NCBI GenBank assembly: GCA_021785795.1
Contig: JAJYEK010000018.1
Coordinates: forward strand, 1-46,913
Origin: Pseudomonadota bacterium
GTDB lineage: Bacteria; Pseudomonadota; Gammaproteobacteria; Acidiferrobacterales; UBA6901
Reading direction: 5' to 3'
Length of the DNA stretch: 46,913 nt
Shown: one piece after another, positions 7,647-16,320 of the stretch
Layout: each line of letters starts with the position of its first letter
Position numbering within the stretch: the stretch's first letter is position 1
Notes under the pieces: model-generated
Told to the model about the DNA's origin: nothing
The model's input: only the letters and a program-made list of their open reading frames with translations
Database searches by the model: none
Program-made: the position numbers and the translations under genes

Positions 7647-9529
7647 CGCATCCCCCAGGCGCGCGCCGCACCATCGAGCACCTCGAAATACCGGAGCCGC
7701 TGCTTGTCGGTGAGGTATGGAGAGCGTAACTCGGGCTGTCGGAGGTGTGCGAACACGTCCAGCCGATGCGTTCGCCAGGTAGCGATGAGGGGCTCGGGGA
7801 ACGACGCGCGGAACATTCGGTCGAGATGATCAATCCAGTCGTCAAGCATCGACGCCGGCAGCGCCGCCTGAAGCGCGGCGACCTCCTCGATGAGCTCGGC
7901 GGCGGCGTGCAGCGCGTAGCTCTTCTGCGGCTCGATCGCTGCCTCTGTGGCCGCGCCCTTGGTTCCATCGTCCTCGCCCTCATCCTGATCGCCGTCGTCG
8001 ATGGCCTCGACGGGACGGATCGGGAAGTCAAGGAGCGCCGCGAGCGCGTCAGAATACGTTTCGAAGCGCGGCGGCAGCCACCCAATGCGCCCAGCGGCGT
8101 CCACGACTGGCACGACCCATCCGCAGTCGCTCTCGTCGGATACCTGGAGCGCGGCCGGGCACTCGTCGTCCTGCAGCGGCACCTCATCCCCTTGCTTCAC
8201 ATCGAACCAGTCGCGGCCAGTCCAGGAGATTCTCACGCGGAATTCGCCCGAGAAGTCCCCGCGCCAGAGCAAGTGTAGGCATCGGGACGGGGCGGTCTCG
8301 ATCGTCGCCGAGAGGATCGGCGGTGCCTCCAGGATGAACTGCGCATCCGGCGCGTCGCCCACCTGACCGATGGCCCACTCCTCGTCGCCGACGGCCTCGG
8401 CTTCGTCCGACCAGAACAGCCGACGCTTGATTGCATCCCCATCGAGTCGCTCATTGACCGCGAAAATCACGCCGGTCTCCACGTTCCCCTCAGCCATCCC
8501 GCCGTGGGTGAGGAGGCCGCGGCGCGAGAGATTGCCGGACCCGAGATAGAGGCAGCCGTTGCTCACGTGCCCGTCGCGGAGATGGCCTGCGTACACGAAC
8601 TTCGCGTGAAGCCGCCGGTTCTGGTCGAGCGCGTCAAAGGGACGGACAACCTTCCACCCGTCCGTGTTGCGTCCCTTGGCCCATGTCGCCACCGCGCCCG
8701 CATCTCCGGGCTCGACGAGCACCACGCGCTGGACGTTCCTAGTGAACTTGCCCAGATCCTCGAGCTTGCCTAAAACGGAGGGCTTGCGTGCCTCAGTGAA
8801 CGGTTCCTCGTAGAACCCCGAGCCACACAGCAGAAGATTCCTCGGGGCTTTGATCACACTGCGGAAGCGCTCGCGGATCTGGTCGTACAGAGACCTGTCG
8901 AGAGAGTGGATGAAACGTGGCTTGCGGTTCGCAGGAGCAAGCGAAGATGCCTTTGCGAGAAGCACGTCGAGTCGTCCGGTCACGTTGCGCTTCTTCAATG
9001 GGAGCGACTGCTCATCGCGATGGAACCGCCGTGCAAGTAGTGTTTCGAAGAACGCCCCCGCTGCTGCGATGTCGGCGCGGTCCTCGATTGGCGCGCTGCC
9101 ATCGGGCGGAAGATCAACAATCCAGACCAACTCAAGCTGCTGCCGCGCGGAGGTATACGTGAAATTGGCCGTGAGCACGGCGAGTCGAAGATGGATCGGC
9201 GCACTAGTCCGGTTCGACGCGAACGCCAGTAGCGCAACCTTTGCGTGCAGCAGCGAGCCGGGCTCGACCTTACGCGGCTGGAACTCGTAGAGACCAGGGA
9301 TACGCCCAGGCGGGAAGACCTCCTGTCGCGATGGCGACGAGTGCCCGTCGAGCATGAGGTACACAAGCACGTTACCCAGTTCGGCACGCTGTCGCGCCCG
9401 AAGCCCGGTGAAGCGCTGCATGGCATCCTCGAGAAAATCCTCTGCGCCGGTCATGGCGACAAGGGCTGCGCTGTATCCGACCATACCTTCCGGTGGCACG
9501 AAGATATCGAGTAGCGTTTCAGCGCTCAT
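7643..9529 (-). CDS. Tdp1/PLD-like protein with two HKN motifs
   Basis: A 628-residue protein with two phospholipase D half-sites in one chain: H95-A-K97 with TAN (N122), and H308-A-K310 with GSGN (N333). This H-x-K...N pattern, without the classical Asp, is like tyrosyl-DNA phosphodiesterase and related DNA-processing PLD enzymes. The C-terminal 250 residues have no recognised fold; an acidic stretch (DDGDQDEGEDDG, about 520-535) forms a linker. Its start overlaps the stop of the unknown upstream gene by ATGA, and its stop overlaps the helicase start in the same way. It is the likely nuclease or DNA-end enzyme of the cassette (inference). Confidence 0.8.
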   Translation of the reverse strand: MSAETLLDIFVPPEGMVGYSAALVAMTGAEDFLEDAMQRFTGLRARQRAELGNVLVYLMLDGHSSPSRQEVFPPGRIPGLYEFQPRKVEPGSLLHAKVALLAFASNRTSAPIHLRLAVLTANFTYTSARQQLELVWIVDLPPDGSAPIEDRADIAAAGAFFETLLARRFHRDEQSLPLKKRNVTGRLDVLLAKASSLAPANRKPRFIHSLDRSLYDQIRERFRSVIKAPRNLLLCGSGFYEEPFTEARKPSVLGKLEDLGKFTRNVQRVVLVEPGDAGAVATWAKGRNTDGWKVVRPFDALDQNRRLHAKFVYAGHLRDGHVSNGCLYLGSGNLSRRGLLTHGGMAEGNVETGVIFAVNERLDGDAIKRRLFWSDEAEAVGDEEWAIGQVGDAPDAQFILEAPPILSATIETAPSRCLHLLWRGDFSGEFRVRISWTGRDWFDVKQGDEVPLQDDECPAALQVSDESDCGWVVPVVDAAGRIGWLPPRFETYSDALAALLDFPIRPVEAIDDGDQDEGEDDGTKGAATEAAIEPQKSYALHAAAELIEEVAALQAALPASMLDDWIDHLDRMFRASFPEPLIATWRTHRLDVFAHLRQPELRSPYLTDKQRLRYFEVLDGAARAWGMR

Positions 9530-10809
9530 AGCGCACCTCGCCGCTCGGCATCACGCAGAAGCGAGTGGAAGTTTGCGATGCGAAACGTCCGCCCCGTTCC
9601 ATCGGGCTCGATACTCGCCACTCCATCTTCGAGAGCACTGCCTTCATCGGTCGCATCCACGACACGGAACAGAGGGCCACGGGTGACGACGCCGTCGGCG
9701 AGCCCGAGCAATTTACCGCAACGCTCGACGAGAATACGAATGGCTTCCATGTCCTCTCCCGCGACCACTGCATTTGAGAAATCCCGGCTGGTAGCCACCC
9801 CCTTTATGGCCACCGCATTCAACTCGTTCACCTTCCCGACGTAGTTTTTCGAGGTGGTCCGAAGGTCCTTGATCGATTTCTTGAGCGCCGAGTCGCGTGC
9901 AAGATTAGCGAGCTTCACACCGCCACGCCCAAGTTCAACCGCGTGGGTCAGGATCGCAACCGTGTCACGCGCTCGGTCGAGCATTGTGCCGAAGGCGCGC
10001 GCTACAACGATTTCGTTGGCTTGCTCGCTATGACCGGCCTTGCGGAGACAATCGACAACACCACCATCGCCACCGATGCTCTTCAGGTTTTCTGCGCGCC
10101 CGAGCGCATGAGCCAGCCGTTTCCGCTTCTCACCGGCAGGCGTCGACCTTCCGACGAGCCGCGAGTAGACCAACTCGCGCTCCGCGACGGTGGCGCGCTC
10201 TGGCGACAAAGCTTGCAGCAAGGCTTTAGGGTGGCTGGGGACCCCTTGATGGTCCTCAAGCCACCCGCGCAACCACTTGCGTAGGCTCATCCTACCTTGG
10301 CCGACACGCTGCTCCAGAAAGTTCTCGGCGATCTTTCGTCCCACTGGCTCCAGCTCGAGGAGATCGAAGCGTGAGCCGCGCGCAAAGCCGAGCCCACCGT
10401 CGGCACGGATCGCCCGCGTCGCGGCCTGACGGTGCGTATTCCGCACGTAGTGCGCGGGTTGGCGAAGCTGATGAAAAGACCACACGTCCTGCTCGGCATC
10501 ACGCCCGAACGCGCGCCGTCCGAGGACGCGCGGCGATGGGCTATTTGGATTAGCCCAAAACTCGAGCTTGCACGCAAGCGCCTCGATTCCGTGGCAAATA
10601 GCGGTGGGCCTCGGCCCATTCCCCATCTCCATGTGGAGCGCAAGCGCGGCCAGGGGCCACGAAAGCTGCCGCACGAACCAAATGCGCCCAAGTTCCGGCA
10701 CAATCATTTCGCGGAAGAAGAGATCCGCCGCACGCAAATTGAAGTCGAGCGAGAGCCGCGAACACATGACTTCGCTCGGCGCGGGTGAGAACCAATAGGC
10801 GTCACTCAT
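9526..10809 (-). CDS. unrecognised first protein of the helicase/PLD cassette
   Basis: A 427-residue soluble protein. I use ATG at 10809 (MSDAYWFSP) because GGAG lies 9 bases before it. The first 120 residues are rich in aromatic and hydrophobic helices (VRQLSWPLAALALHMEMG). Residues about 175-290 are basic and helical. The end is mixed alpha/beta (GPLFRVVDATDEG). I see no nuclease, ATPase or membrane motif. Its 4-base overlap with the PLD-like gene and its place behind a palindromic operator make it the leading gene of a three-gene operon. It may be the sensor or specificity subunit (inference). It is not the DUF6361 type as I remember that family. Confidence 0.65.
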   Translation of the reverse strand: MSDAYWFSPAPSEVMCSRLSLDFNLRAADLFFREMIVPELGRIWFVRQLSWPLAALALHMEMGNGPRPTAICHGIEALACKLEFWANPNSPSPRVLGRRAFGRDAEQDVWSFHQLRQPAHYVRNTHRQAATRAIRADGGLGFARGSRFDLLELEPVGRKIAENFLEQRVGQGRMSLRKWLRGWLEDHQGVPSHPKALLQALSPERATVAERELVYSRLVGRSTPAGEKRKRLAHALGRAENLKSIGGDGGVVDCLRKAGHSEQANEIVVARAFGTMLDRARDTVAILTHAVELGRGGVKLANLARDSALKKSIKDLRTTSKNYVGKVNELNAVAIKGVATSRDFSNAVVAGEDMEAIRILVERCGKLLGLADGVVTRGPLFRVVDATDEGSALEDGVASIEPDGTGRTFRIANFHSLLRDAERRGAL

Positions 10810-10834
10810 CAATAATACTCCACGTCGTATATGT

Positions 10835-10852
10835 GGCACGATTAATCATGCC
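10835..10852. promoter_or_regulatory. 18-bp palindrome before the three-gene cassette
   Basis: GGCACGATTAATCATGCC is symmetrical except for one base pair (GGCA-N-GATTAATC-N-TGCC). It lies 26-43 bases upstream of the first gene of the cassette, in the zone where a minus-strand promoter would sit, with A+T-rich TATTATTG and CATATA between it and the start. It is a typical size for a dimeric repressor site. The other 163 bases between the cassette and the DUF262/DUF1524 gene hold no gene. Confidence 0.5.
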
Positions 10853-11002
10853 GAAAAACCGACTCCTGTCGAAACTACAAAAATGGTCGCCAACTGAGAG
10901 CGCATCTACTCGGGCATCACATTGACGCAGGCGATTTTCAATAGTACGCGCGATGCGGCACCGCGCGGGCCGCTGGTCCCGCTAAATATGGGCAGAACCT
11001 GC

Positions 11003-13042
11003 TCACGACCCCATGGCGGTCATGCTTTTCATCACGCTTCTCATAATCTCAGCAAAGTAGTCGTTGAATACCTTCTCCATCGCCTTCTGATGGTCTCTAA
11101 TTTGATCATCCCCCCATGTTTCATTTTTAAAGACCCGCTCCAGCTTGAGCGATACCCCTTTGCCGCTATAGCGGGCCTTAAAGTCCGCGCGCTTCTGGGC
11201 GAAGCCCTTATTACTTAACTCGGAATTTATGCCCCGACTGACAAGCGCTAAATTGCCGAAAGTATGTAACAAGTTTGGAGCTACTCTATCCGTACTAAAC
11301 TCTGGCTTTTGGGGCGCGATGTGCTCAACGGAATTCTTGGCTGTAATCCGAAAATCCTTGGCCTGCTCGGTGGCAAGTTCCCTCGCCAGCAAGTATTCGA
11401 GCTTGTAAAACCAGTAGTGGCGAAAACCCGTCCCAAGTTCCTGTGATGTCCCGATCTCGTCCCGAATGTTTACCAAGGTCTCGTGGTGCCATGGGGCGTC
11501 GAGAAAACGGCGCGTCCTCTCAATGAGCGGCGCATCTCCGGCTCTGGTGCAAAATAGATGGTTATCCAAATGCTGAAGGTACAGCTCGACGCCCTCCGCA
11601 CCATAACTTAGAAGATAGTTGAGTAACGGCGTTAGCCAGTACTGGGTCGTGAGCTGTTGGGAGTGATACAGCATACTTTGCAGAAGCGCGAAGCTGGGCA
11701 TTGCGTCGCTTGTATGGCGCTGAAGATACTTGCTGCCATTGTTGGCATTGATGTACAGCTGTCGTATTGCGTGTATCTTGGTTTCCTCGATTATAACCCA
11801 CTTGATTATATACATGTCGAAAACATAGCGAACCTGCCACAAGGTTTCTATGAATCGCTTTGCGTCACTGGAGTTGACATCACGACAAAAGAAATGGCTA
11901 TTAAAGATGGCAAGCAGTTCCTTGTCCGAGATACGGGTAATGTCATCGGCGTTCTCCCCATTTATCGTACGCTTCTGAGCGAGACCAATCCGCAACACAT
12001 GCTGAAGCAGCATGGAGAAACTAATGATACTGCGCACCTTGTCGGGCTTTTCATCATCAGGAGTTCCGCCTTCCTTATTGGAATCTGATATCGCCGGGCC
12101 TTCAGATCTTAGAATCTCGCCAAGGGACAAAGCGTCGCACTCTTGAGCAGGTTTGATTTTATTCCGGAGAGCGCTCAACACTCGGTGTACATCCGCCGCG
12201 CCACCGTTCCCAGACGGCCGTTCTCCTTCTTCGAATACCGTTACAAGATCGACGCCGGTAGCCAAGCGAAGGTTACGCTCCACATAATCGTTCATATGTG
12301 CGCAGGCATCCCAAAGCTGGCTATAGAGCTCTCGTTCTCCAGCATCGATCATCTTCAGCAGGCGCGCTTTGAGCAAGTCGTGGTGCTGAAGCTGTACCGC
12401 GCGATTATTGATCACCTCAAACAACTTGTTCAGATCCGTATTCTCCGGCACCTGGGTCAAGACCAGTTTGACCTTATGCCGGATGAAGTCGGCGATCATA
12501 TTGCGTGCCTGCGCAGGTGTATAACCTCCCTCGAGATCCATAAAGAAACTCTTCACCTCATCCAGGGCATCCTGTATCTGCCTGGTATCGGCAAGGTTCA
12601 TATCCTCACCATTGAGGCGCTTACTAAAAAACTCCTGCACGGCAGGGCGAATGGCAAAGCGAATTCTGGGGTGTGGCTTACCATCGACGAGATCACGCCG
12701 ATAATCTATCAGCGCAATACCGTCTTCGCCCAAAGCAATACTGATCAGCCATAGAGTCGTGAAGCGCTGCTGCCCATCGATCAGATCCAGCAGTCGAGCG
12801 TCCTGTGACAGCCGTTCTCGCTCGATGACCAAGGTGCCGCCGAGATAAACAATCTCCTTTCCGGCCAAGCAGGCCGCCCAGACGTCCTCCAGCAGTGTCC
12901 TGACCTGCTCCCTGCCCCAAACATAGAGGCGTTGATAGATGGGAATATTGAAAAAACGCCTGTCGCGCGCCTCCTTGCCATGTTGGCCCATTCCCTTGAT
13001 GATGTCATCGAGATTGACAAGGTCAGAACGAAGCGCGGCCAT
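11003..13042 (-). CDS. DUF262/DUF1524 nuclease (GmrSD-like)
   Basis: A 679-residue protein. The N-terminal DUF262 domain shows IPIYQRLYVWGREQ, then LIDGQQRFTTLW at about residue 87 (the DGQQR NTPase-like signature), then NNRAVQLQHHDLLKARLL. The C-terminal DUF1524 HNH domain shows SVEHIAPQK (His) and FGNLALVSRGINSELSNKGF, with the conserved GNL and Asn pattern. Known members (GmrSD, SspE) restrict modified phage DNA using NTP-driven conformational change. It overlaps the upstream DUF262 gene by 20 bases. A sample 60-base line in it is 42% G+C by hand count, well below its neighbours, which suggests separate acquisition. Confidence 0.9.
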   Translation of the reverse strand: MAALRSDLVNLDDIIKGMGQHGKEARDRRFFNIPIYQRLYVWGREQVRTLLEDVWAACLAGKEIVYLGGTLVIERERLSQDARLLDLIDGQQRFTTLWLISIALGEDGIALIDYRRDLVDGKPHPRIRFAIRPAVQEFFSKRLNGEDMNLADTRQIQDALDEVKSFFMDLEGGYTPAQARNMIADFIRHKVKLVLTQVPENTDLNKLFEVINNRAVQLQHHDLLKARLLKMIDAGERELYSQLWDACAHMNDYVERNLRLATGVDLVTVFEEGERPSGNGGAADVHRVLSALRNKIKPAQECDALSLGEILRSEGPAISDSNKEGGTPDDEKPDKVRSIISFSMLLQHVLRIGLAQKRTINGENADDITRISDKELLAIFNSHFFCRDVNSSDAKRFIETLWQVRYVFDMYIIKWVIIEETKIHAIRQLYINANNGSKYLQRHTSDAMPSFALLQSMLYHSQQLTTQYWLTPLLNYLLSYGAEGVELYLQHLDNHLFCTRAGDAPLIERTRRFLDAPWHHETLVNIRDEIGTSQELGTGFRHYWFYKLEYLLARELATEQAKDFRITAKNSVEHIAPQKPEFSTDRVAPNLLHTFGNLALVSRGINSELSNKGFAQKRADFKARYSGKGVSLKLERVFKNETWGDDQIRDHQKAMEKVFNDYFAEIMRSVMKSMTAMGS

Positions 13043-14567
13043 GAACCCCCTCCTTGTGCTTGGCTAGTTGTGTTTCCGCGTGTTTGTCAATCTGGGAATG
13101 GAGTTTGTCTAGCGCCGCGGCGCCGTAATAGCCGGCAAGCGCCTTGATATAGCGCCCCTTCACTCCTGCGCCCGACACGACCAACTCGCGCCACCCGTCA
13201 TTGGCCGTATAGGGCTTTACTAGGTCGTCACTCTTCAGAAATGCGATCACTTCACCGGGATAATAGGCAAAGGCAATCACATCAAGCAGGTTGATCGGCC
13301 TGTCGCGCAGGTATTTGAGCGGTGTCTGCCGGCGGACATCGTCCCTGTCTAGGCGGAGCGCTCCCAGGTTGTGGTTCAACCACAGGGCGAAGCGGAACAC
13401 TCCTGCGGTGCCGAGCCGATCAACATAGAGCAACAGCGCGAGTCGGAACAGAGATTGCAGGTAGACCGAAAGCACCGCGATCACCGCGCGGTAAAACTCG
13501 CGAAGCGCCAGCAATTCGGCCTCGCCAGTCCCTTGGTGCAGAATACTATTCAGCAGGGCGGCATATTTTTCCGCATAGAGGAAAAACCCTACGCCGCTCT
13601 GCACTGGTTGACGCAGGGCAAATGGTAGATTTGCAGGGTTACGGGCCAGATCAAGGGCCTGTAACTCAAGAGCCTCCGGCTCCAGACGCAGGCTACCGTC
13701 ACCGCCTAGTGTGAGCGCCGTGGCCCATTGGTTACTTGCTGCTGGGTAAAGCTTGATCTGAGCCACATTACTCTTGAGACTGCCTTTTTGAAACTCGGCC
13801 AACAGATCATCGGTATGTTCCAGTTCGTCCACGGACTGGCCACGCCATTTACGGGCACGCCACAGGTAGTAGTGGAACAGTTCCGGAGCGAAGTCATGCC
13901 TCTTACTTTCGTGACCTTCCTCGCCCTGGACTTGGACCCGCTCCCAGCGCCGTGCACACAACTCTCGCAAGCGCTCGTCCTGCTGCAGTTTGTCGCCGTG
14001 TATGGCTCGAAGGTGATAAGCCTTTAGCAAGTCGGTCGCGCCAAGAGGTACACCGCGGCTGTTCTGGGTATCAAAGAAGGTGAAGGCCAGATCCTCGCTC
14101 TGCACGGTGATCACGGTAAAACGTAGATGGTCGAAGATGTCCTTCTGTAGATTGGGCCTGCGCATCAACTCCCTGGCTGCCCGAACATTGGCAACAGAGA
14201 GTGGCGAGCGAAACTTGAGCTCGACGTCGCGGGGGATATCCCCATGCAGGGCATGATGTAGCACACACAGGCTGGTCAGGCGCTGCTGTCCATCGATAAT
14301 GAAAAGCTTTTCCCTGTTGTCTTCTCGATCGACCGCGCGATGCAGAGCCACAGTCCCCATGTAGTATTCCGATTGCGGGTCCGACTGCCTCATAGCCTCA
14401 GCAAAGGATTCCAGATCAGCAAGTAGGTCCTGGATACGCTGCTCTTTCCACACATAGGGTCGTTGGTAGTTATCCAATGCGATTGGGCAACCCTGCTTGC
14501 TGAAATCGTGAAATCCCCAAACGGCGACATCGATATCATCGCCTCCTTTTAGAAAATGCTCGCTCAT
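13023..14567 (-). CDS. DUF262 protein lacking the HNH domain (partner subunit)
   Basis: A 514-residue protein with a full DUF262 signature: LDNYQRPYVWKEQRIQDLLA (about 32-51), YYMGTVAL, FIIDGQQRLTSL (about 89-100) and FDTQNSRGVPLGATDLLKAY (about 165-184). The C-terminal 300 residues are helical and carry no HNH motif, so it probably works with the DUF262/DUF1524 protein, whose gene it overlaps by 20 bases. The ATG at 14567 follows GAGAGG about 10 bases away. The pair may be a two-subunit modification-dependent or phage-sensing nuclease, with this product as regulator or reader (inference). The 226 bases upstream hold no obvious strong promoter. Confidence 0.85.
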   Translation of the reverse strand: MSEHFLKGGDDIDVAVWGFHDFSKQGCPIALDNYQRPYVWKEQRIQDLLADLESFAEAMRQSDPQSEYYMGTVALHRAVDREDNREKLFIIDGQQRLTSLCVLHHALHGDIPRDVELKFRSPLSVANVRAARELMRRPNLQKDIFDHLRFTVITVQSEDLAFTFFDTQNSRGVPLGATDLLKAYHLRAIHGDKLQQDERLRELCARRWERVQVQGEEGHESKRHDFAPELFHYYLWRARKWRGQSVDELEHTDDLLAEFQKGSLKSNVAQIKLYPAASNQWATALTLGGDGSLRLEPEALELQALDLARNPANLPFALRQPVQSGVGFFLYAEKYAALLNSILHQGTGEAELLALREFYRAVIAVLSVYLQSLFRLALLLYVDRLGTAGVFRFALWLNHNLGALRLDRDDVRRQTPLKYLRDRPINLLDVIAFAYYPGEVIAFLKSDDLVKPYTANDGWRELVVSGAGVKGRYIKALAGYYGAAALDKLHSQIDKHAETQLAKHKEGVHGRASF

Positions 14568-14793
14568 ACCAGCCGTTTCCTCTCGCTGAACAGTCTCTGC
14601 ATTACGCCCTGCTTGATAGCGTAAACCTGGACAAGAATTGCTTCTGCCACTATCCGATCAACAACACATAGCAAGAGAATAAGTAAATACCTTGTGTCAT
14701 TTCTTCCATTTCACGAACATTATGCCGCGACCCAGTACGTTCGGGGCCTGTCCTATGTGGCAGTGACACAGCGGCATGGACCTACCAATGTGT

Positions 14794-14980
14794 CTACCGG
14801 CTCCATATCTGATGACGTCTCTCATAACCGGTGAAATGAAAGCGTCTGCCAAGGAAGCGCCACCCTTTCACAATCGAATCGTAGGCCTTGAGATAGATCC
14901 ACTCATATTCGACTCTGCGCCAGAGGCCATCGACGAAGACCTGTCGTGCCAGCGGCCCTTGCCATCCATGCTGTGGTCGG
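14794..14980 (-). pseudogene. frameshifted remnant of an IS3-family transposase
   Basis: On the minus strand SMDGKGRWHD (14971-14943) is followed, after a one-base frame change, by VFVDGLWRRVEYEWIYLKAY and then DSIVKGWRFLGRRFHFTGYERRHQ, stopping at 14794. This is the familiar C-terminal integrase-core region of IS3-type OrfB (MDGKGRW.DNVFVERLWR...YLKAY), here shifted, shortened and without its upstream catalytic part. It lies between the DUF262 pair and the WYL regulator and probably marks a joint between two acquired blocks. The rest of 14568-15091 (about 340 bases) shows no gene. Confidence 0.7.
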
Positions 14981-15091
14981 CGTTATGGGCTTCCGAGACC
15001 ACTGGTAAGGCGCAGACCATGTCGGCACGAGAGGCGCGTTTCTCGCCGCAGCGCGAAAGATGGACCATATTGCCTGCCACATGATCCGCGT

Positions 15092-16135
15092 TCATGCATC
15101 TACGGATCGCATGGCACTAAAACCTTTTGCGCTAATGTCATACCGCGTCGCGAGTGCTCGGACTGTTTCTATCAATTTCTTGCGCAAGAATACTGGTTTA
15201 ATGACTTCCGCTTTCTCCCCAAAGCCCAGGATCCACCAGCGCAGTTGCTCCGTTTCCGGGACGGTCGCGTTCACCCGCACCCGTCCGTCGGGCGTTGGCG
15301 TCAGGCGTTGATCCTCACTCAAGGGCGTCTCTGTGAGGTGGCGCGCGGCGTCGGCGTCAAGTAACAGTTCGAGACGGATGATCCGTCCGTCTCCAAAACC
15401 CATCCGGCCCGAGGCGATATAGGCATCCAGATCAAAATCGGGGGGTCGGACCACGGAAGCCTCGAGCGCCGTGACCGTCTTCATGCGATGCAAGACCAGA
15501 AGAAAGGGATCCGTGTAACCGAAGAAGGTGCACACGAGGTACAAAACGGCGCCGCGCTGTACGACTCCCAATGGATGGACCGCCTCATACGTGATGGGAC
15601 TCTTCTCACCTGGCTTTAGATAACGAATCTGCACTTGGTGGTCTGTGAGGAGCGCCTCGTAGAGGGTTCTCTGGACCTCGGGGGCTATGGGCGGCACCCG
15701 CAGCGTCTGCGTCGGGGAGACGACGCGCACCTTGTCGGTCCAGGAGCGGCGCGTGGGGCCAGCCTCAGCAAGCCGCGCGGCTGCGAGCGCGAAGGCGGGC
15801 TGCAAGTCCGCCAGGACCGCGGGCGGTAACAAGGGCCGCAGGTGCTGCTCGACCAGCTGAAAGGTCACCGCCTGGGACAGGGTGAGACCGGGGACCGTAA
15901 GAGCAGGGGCATCCGCCTTCCAACTCCACCCAAAGGGTTTGCTGCGCTCATCGGCGAGCAGCGGAAAAGAGGCGGTCAGCTTTTCGAGGTCCCGTTCGAC
16001 CGTACGCTTCGTGACCTGATACCCCGCCGTGACGAGCTGTGCGTGGAGGTCCGTTGCGGTCTTCTTGGCAGGATACCGGGGAATCCGTCGCAACATCTCC
16101 CACTGGCGCAGAATCGTCTCGCGCTCACCGCCCAT
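15092..16135 (-). CDS. WYL-domain transcriptional regulator
   Basis: A 347-residue protein. Residues 1 to about 70 form a winged helix (TDLHAQLVTAGYQVTKRTVERDLEKL, residues about 25-50, is the HTH of DeoR/BrxR-like regulators). The middle WYL domain (about 150-240) contains VQIRYLKPGEK and HPLGVVQRGAVLYLVCTF. A WCX-like C-terminal domain ends near RYDISAKGF. I chose ATG at 16135, preceded by AGGGCGG; the longer GTG-led form adds a low-complexity Arg/Gly leader. BrxR and CapW, regulators of phage-defence loci, have this architecture. It follows the DUF2779 gene by 185 bases and may control that block (inference). Confidence 0.88.
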   Translation of the reverse strand: MGGERETILRQWEMLRRIPRYPAKKTATDLHAQLVTAGYQVTKRTVERDLEKLTASFPLLADERSKPFGWSWKADAPALTVPGLTLSQAVTFQLVEQHLRPLLPPAVLADLQPAFALAAARLAEAGPTRRSWTDKVRVVSPTQTLRVPPIAPEVQRTLYEALLTDHQVQIRYLKPGEKSPITYEAVHPLGVVQRGAVLYLVCTFFGYTDPFLLVLHRMKTVTALEASVVRPPDFDLDAYIASGRMGFGDGRIIRLELLLDADAARHLTETPLSEDQRLTPTPDGRVRVNATVPETEQLRWWILGFGEKAEVIKPVFLRKKLIETVRALATRYDISAKGFSAMRSVDA

Positions 16136-16320
16136 GACCGCCCTACGCGCGCGCACGACGCCGCCTTGTGGTGGCCGCCTGTAGCACCGTCCGCCCCGAG
16201 GATCCCCGGCCCGGCGCTGCCGGACCGCCCTGGCACACCCCCGACGCAACCCGGACTGTGGATCGCGCGCACTCCCCGAAATGTCGTGGCATCGTCTTAT
16301 CGTTATGTTGTACGTGAAGT

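Noticed and set aside
4926..9529. Mokosh system
   Set aside because: Mokosh uses a COG1112-type helicase; this one is SNF2/RapA-like, and the cassette has a third gene.
14868..15095. 75-codon minus-strand frame as an intact gene
   Set aside because: It is the frameshifted part of the IS3 remnant plus unrelated upstream sequence.
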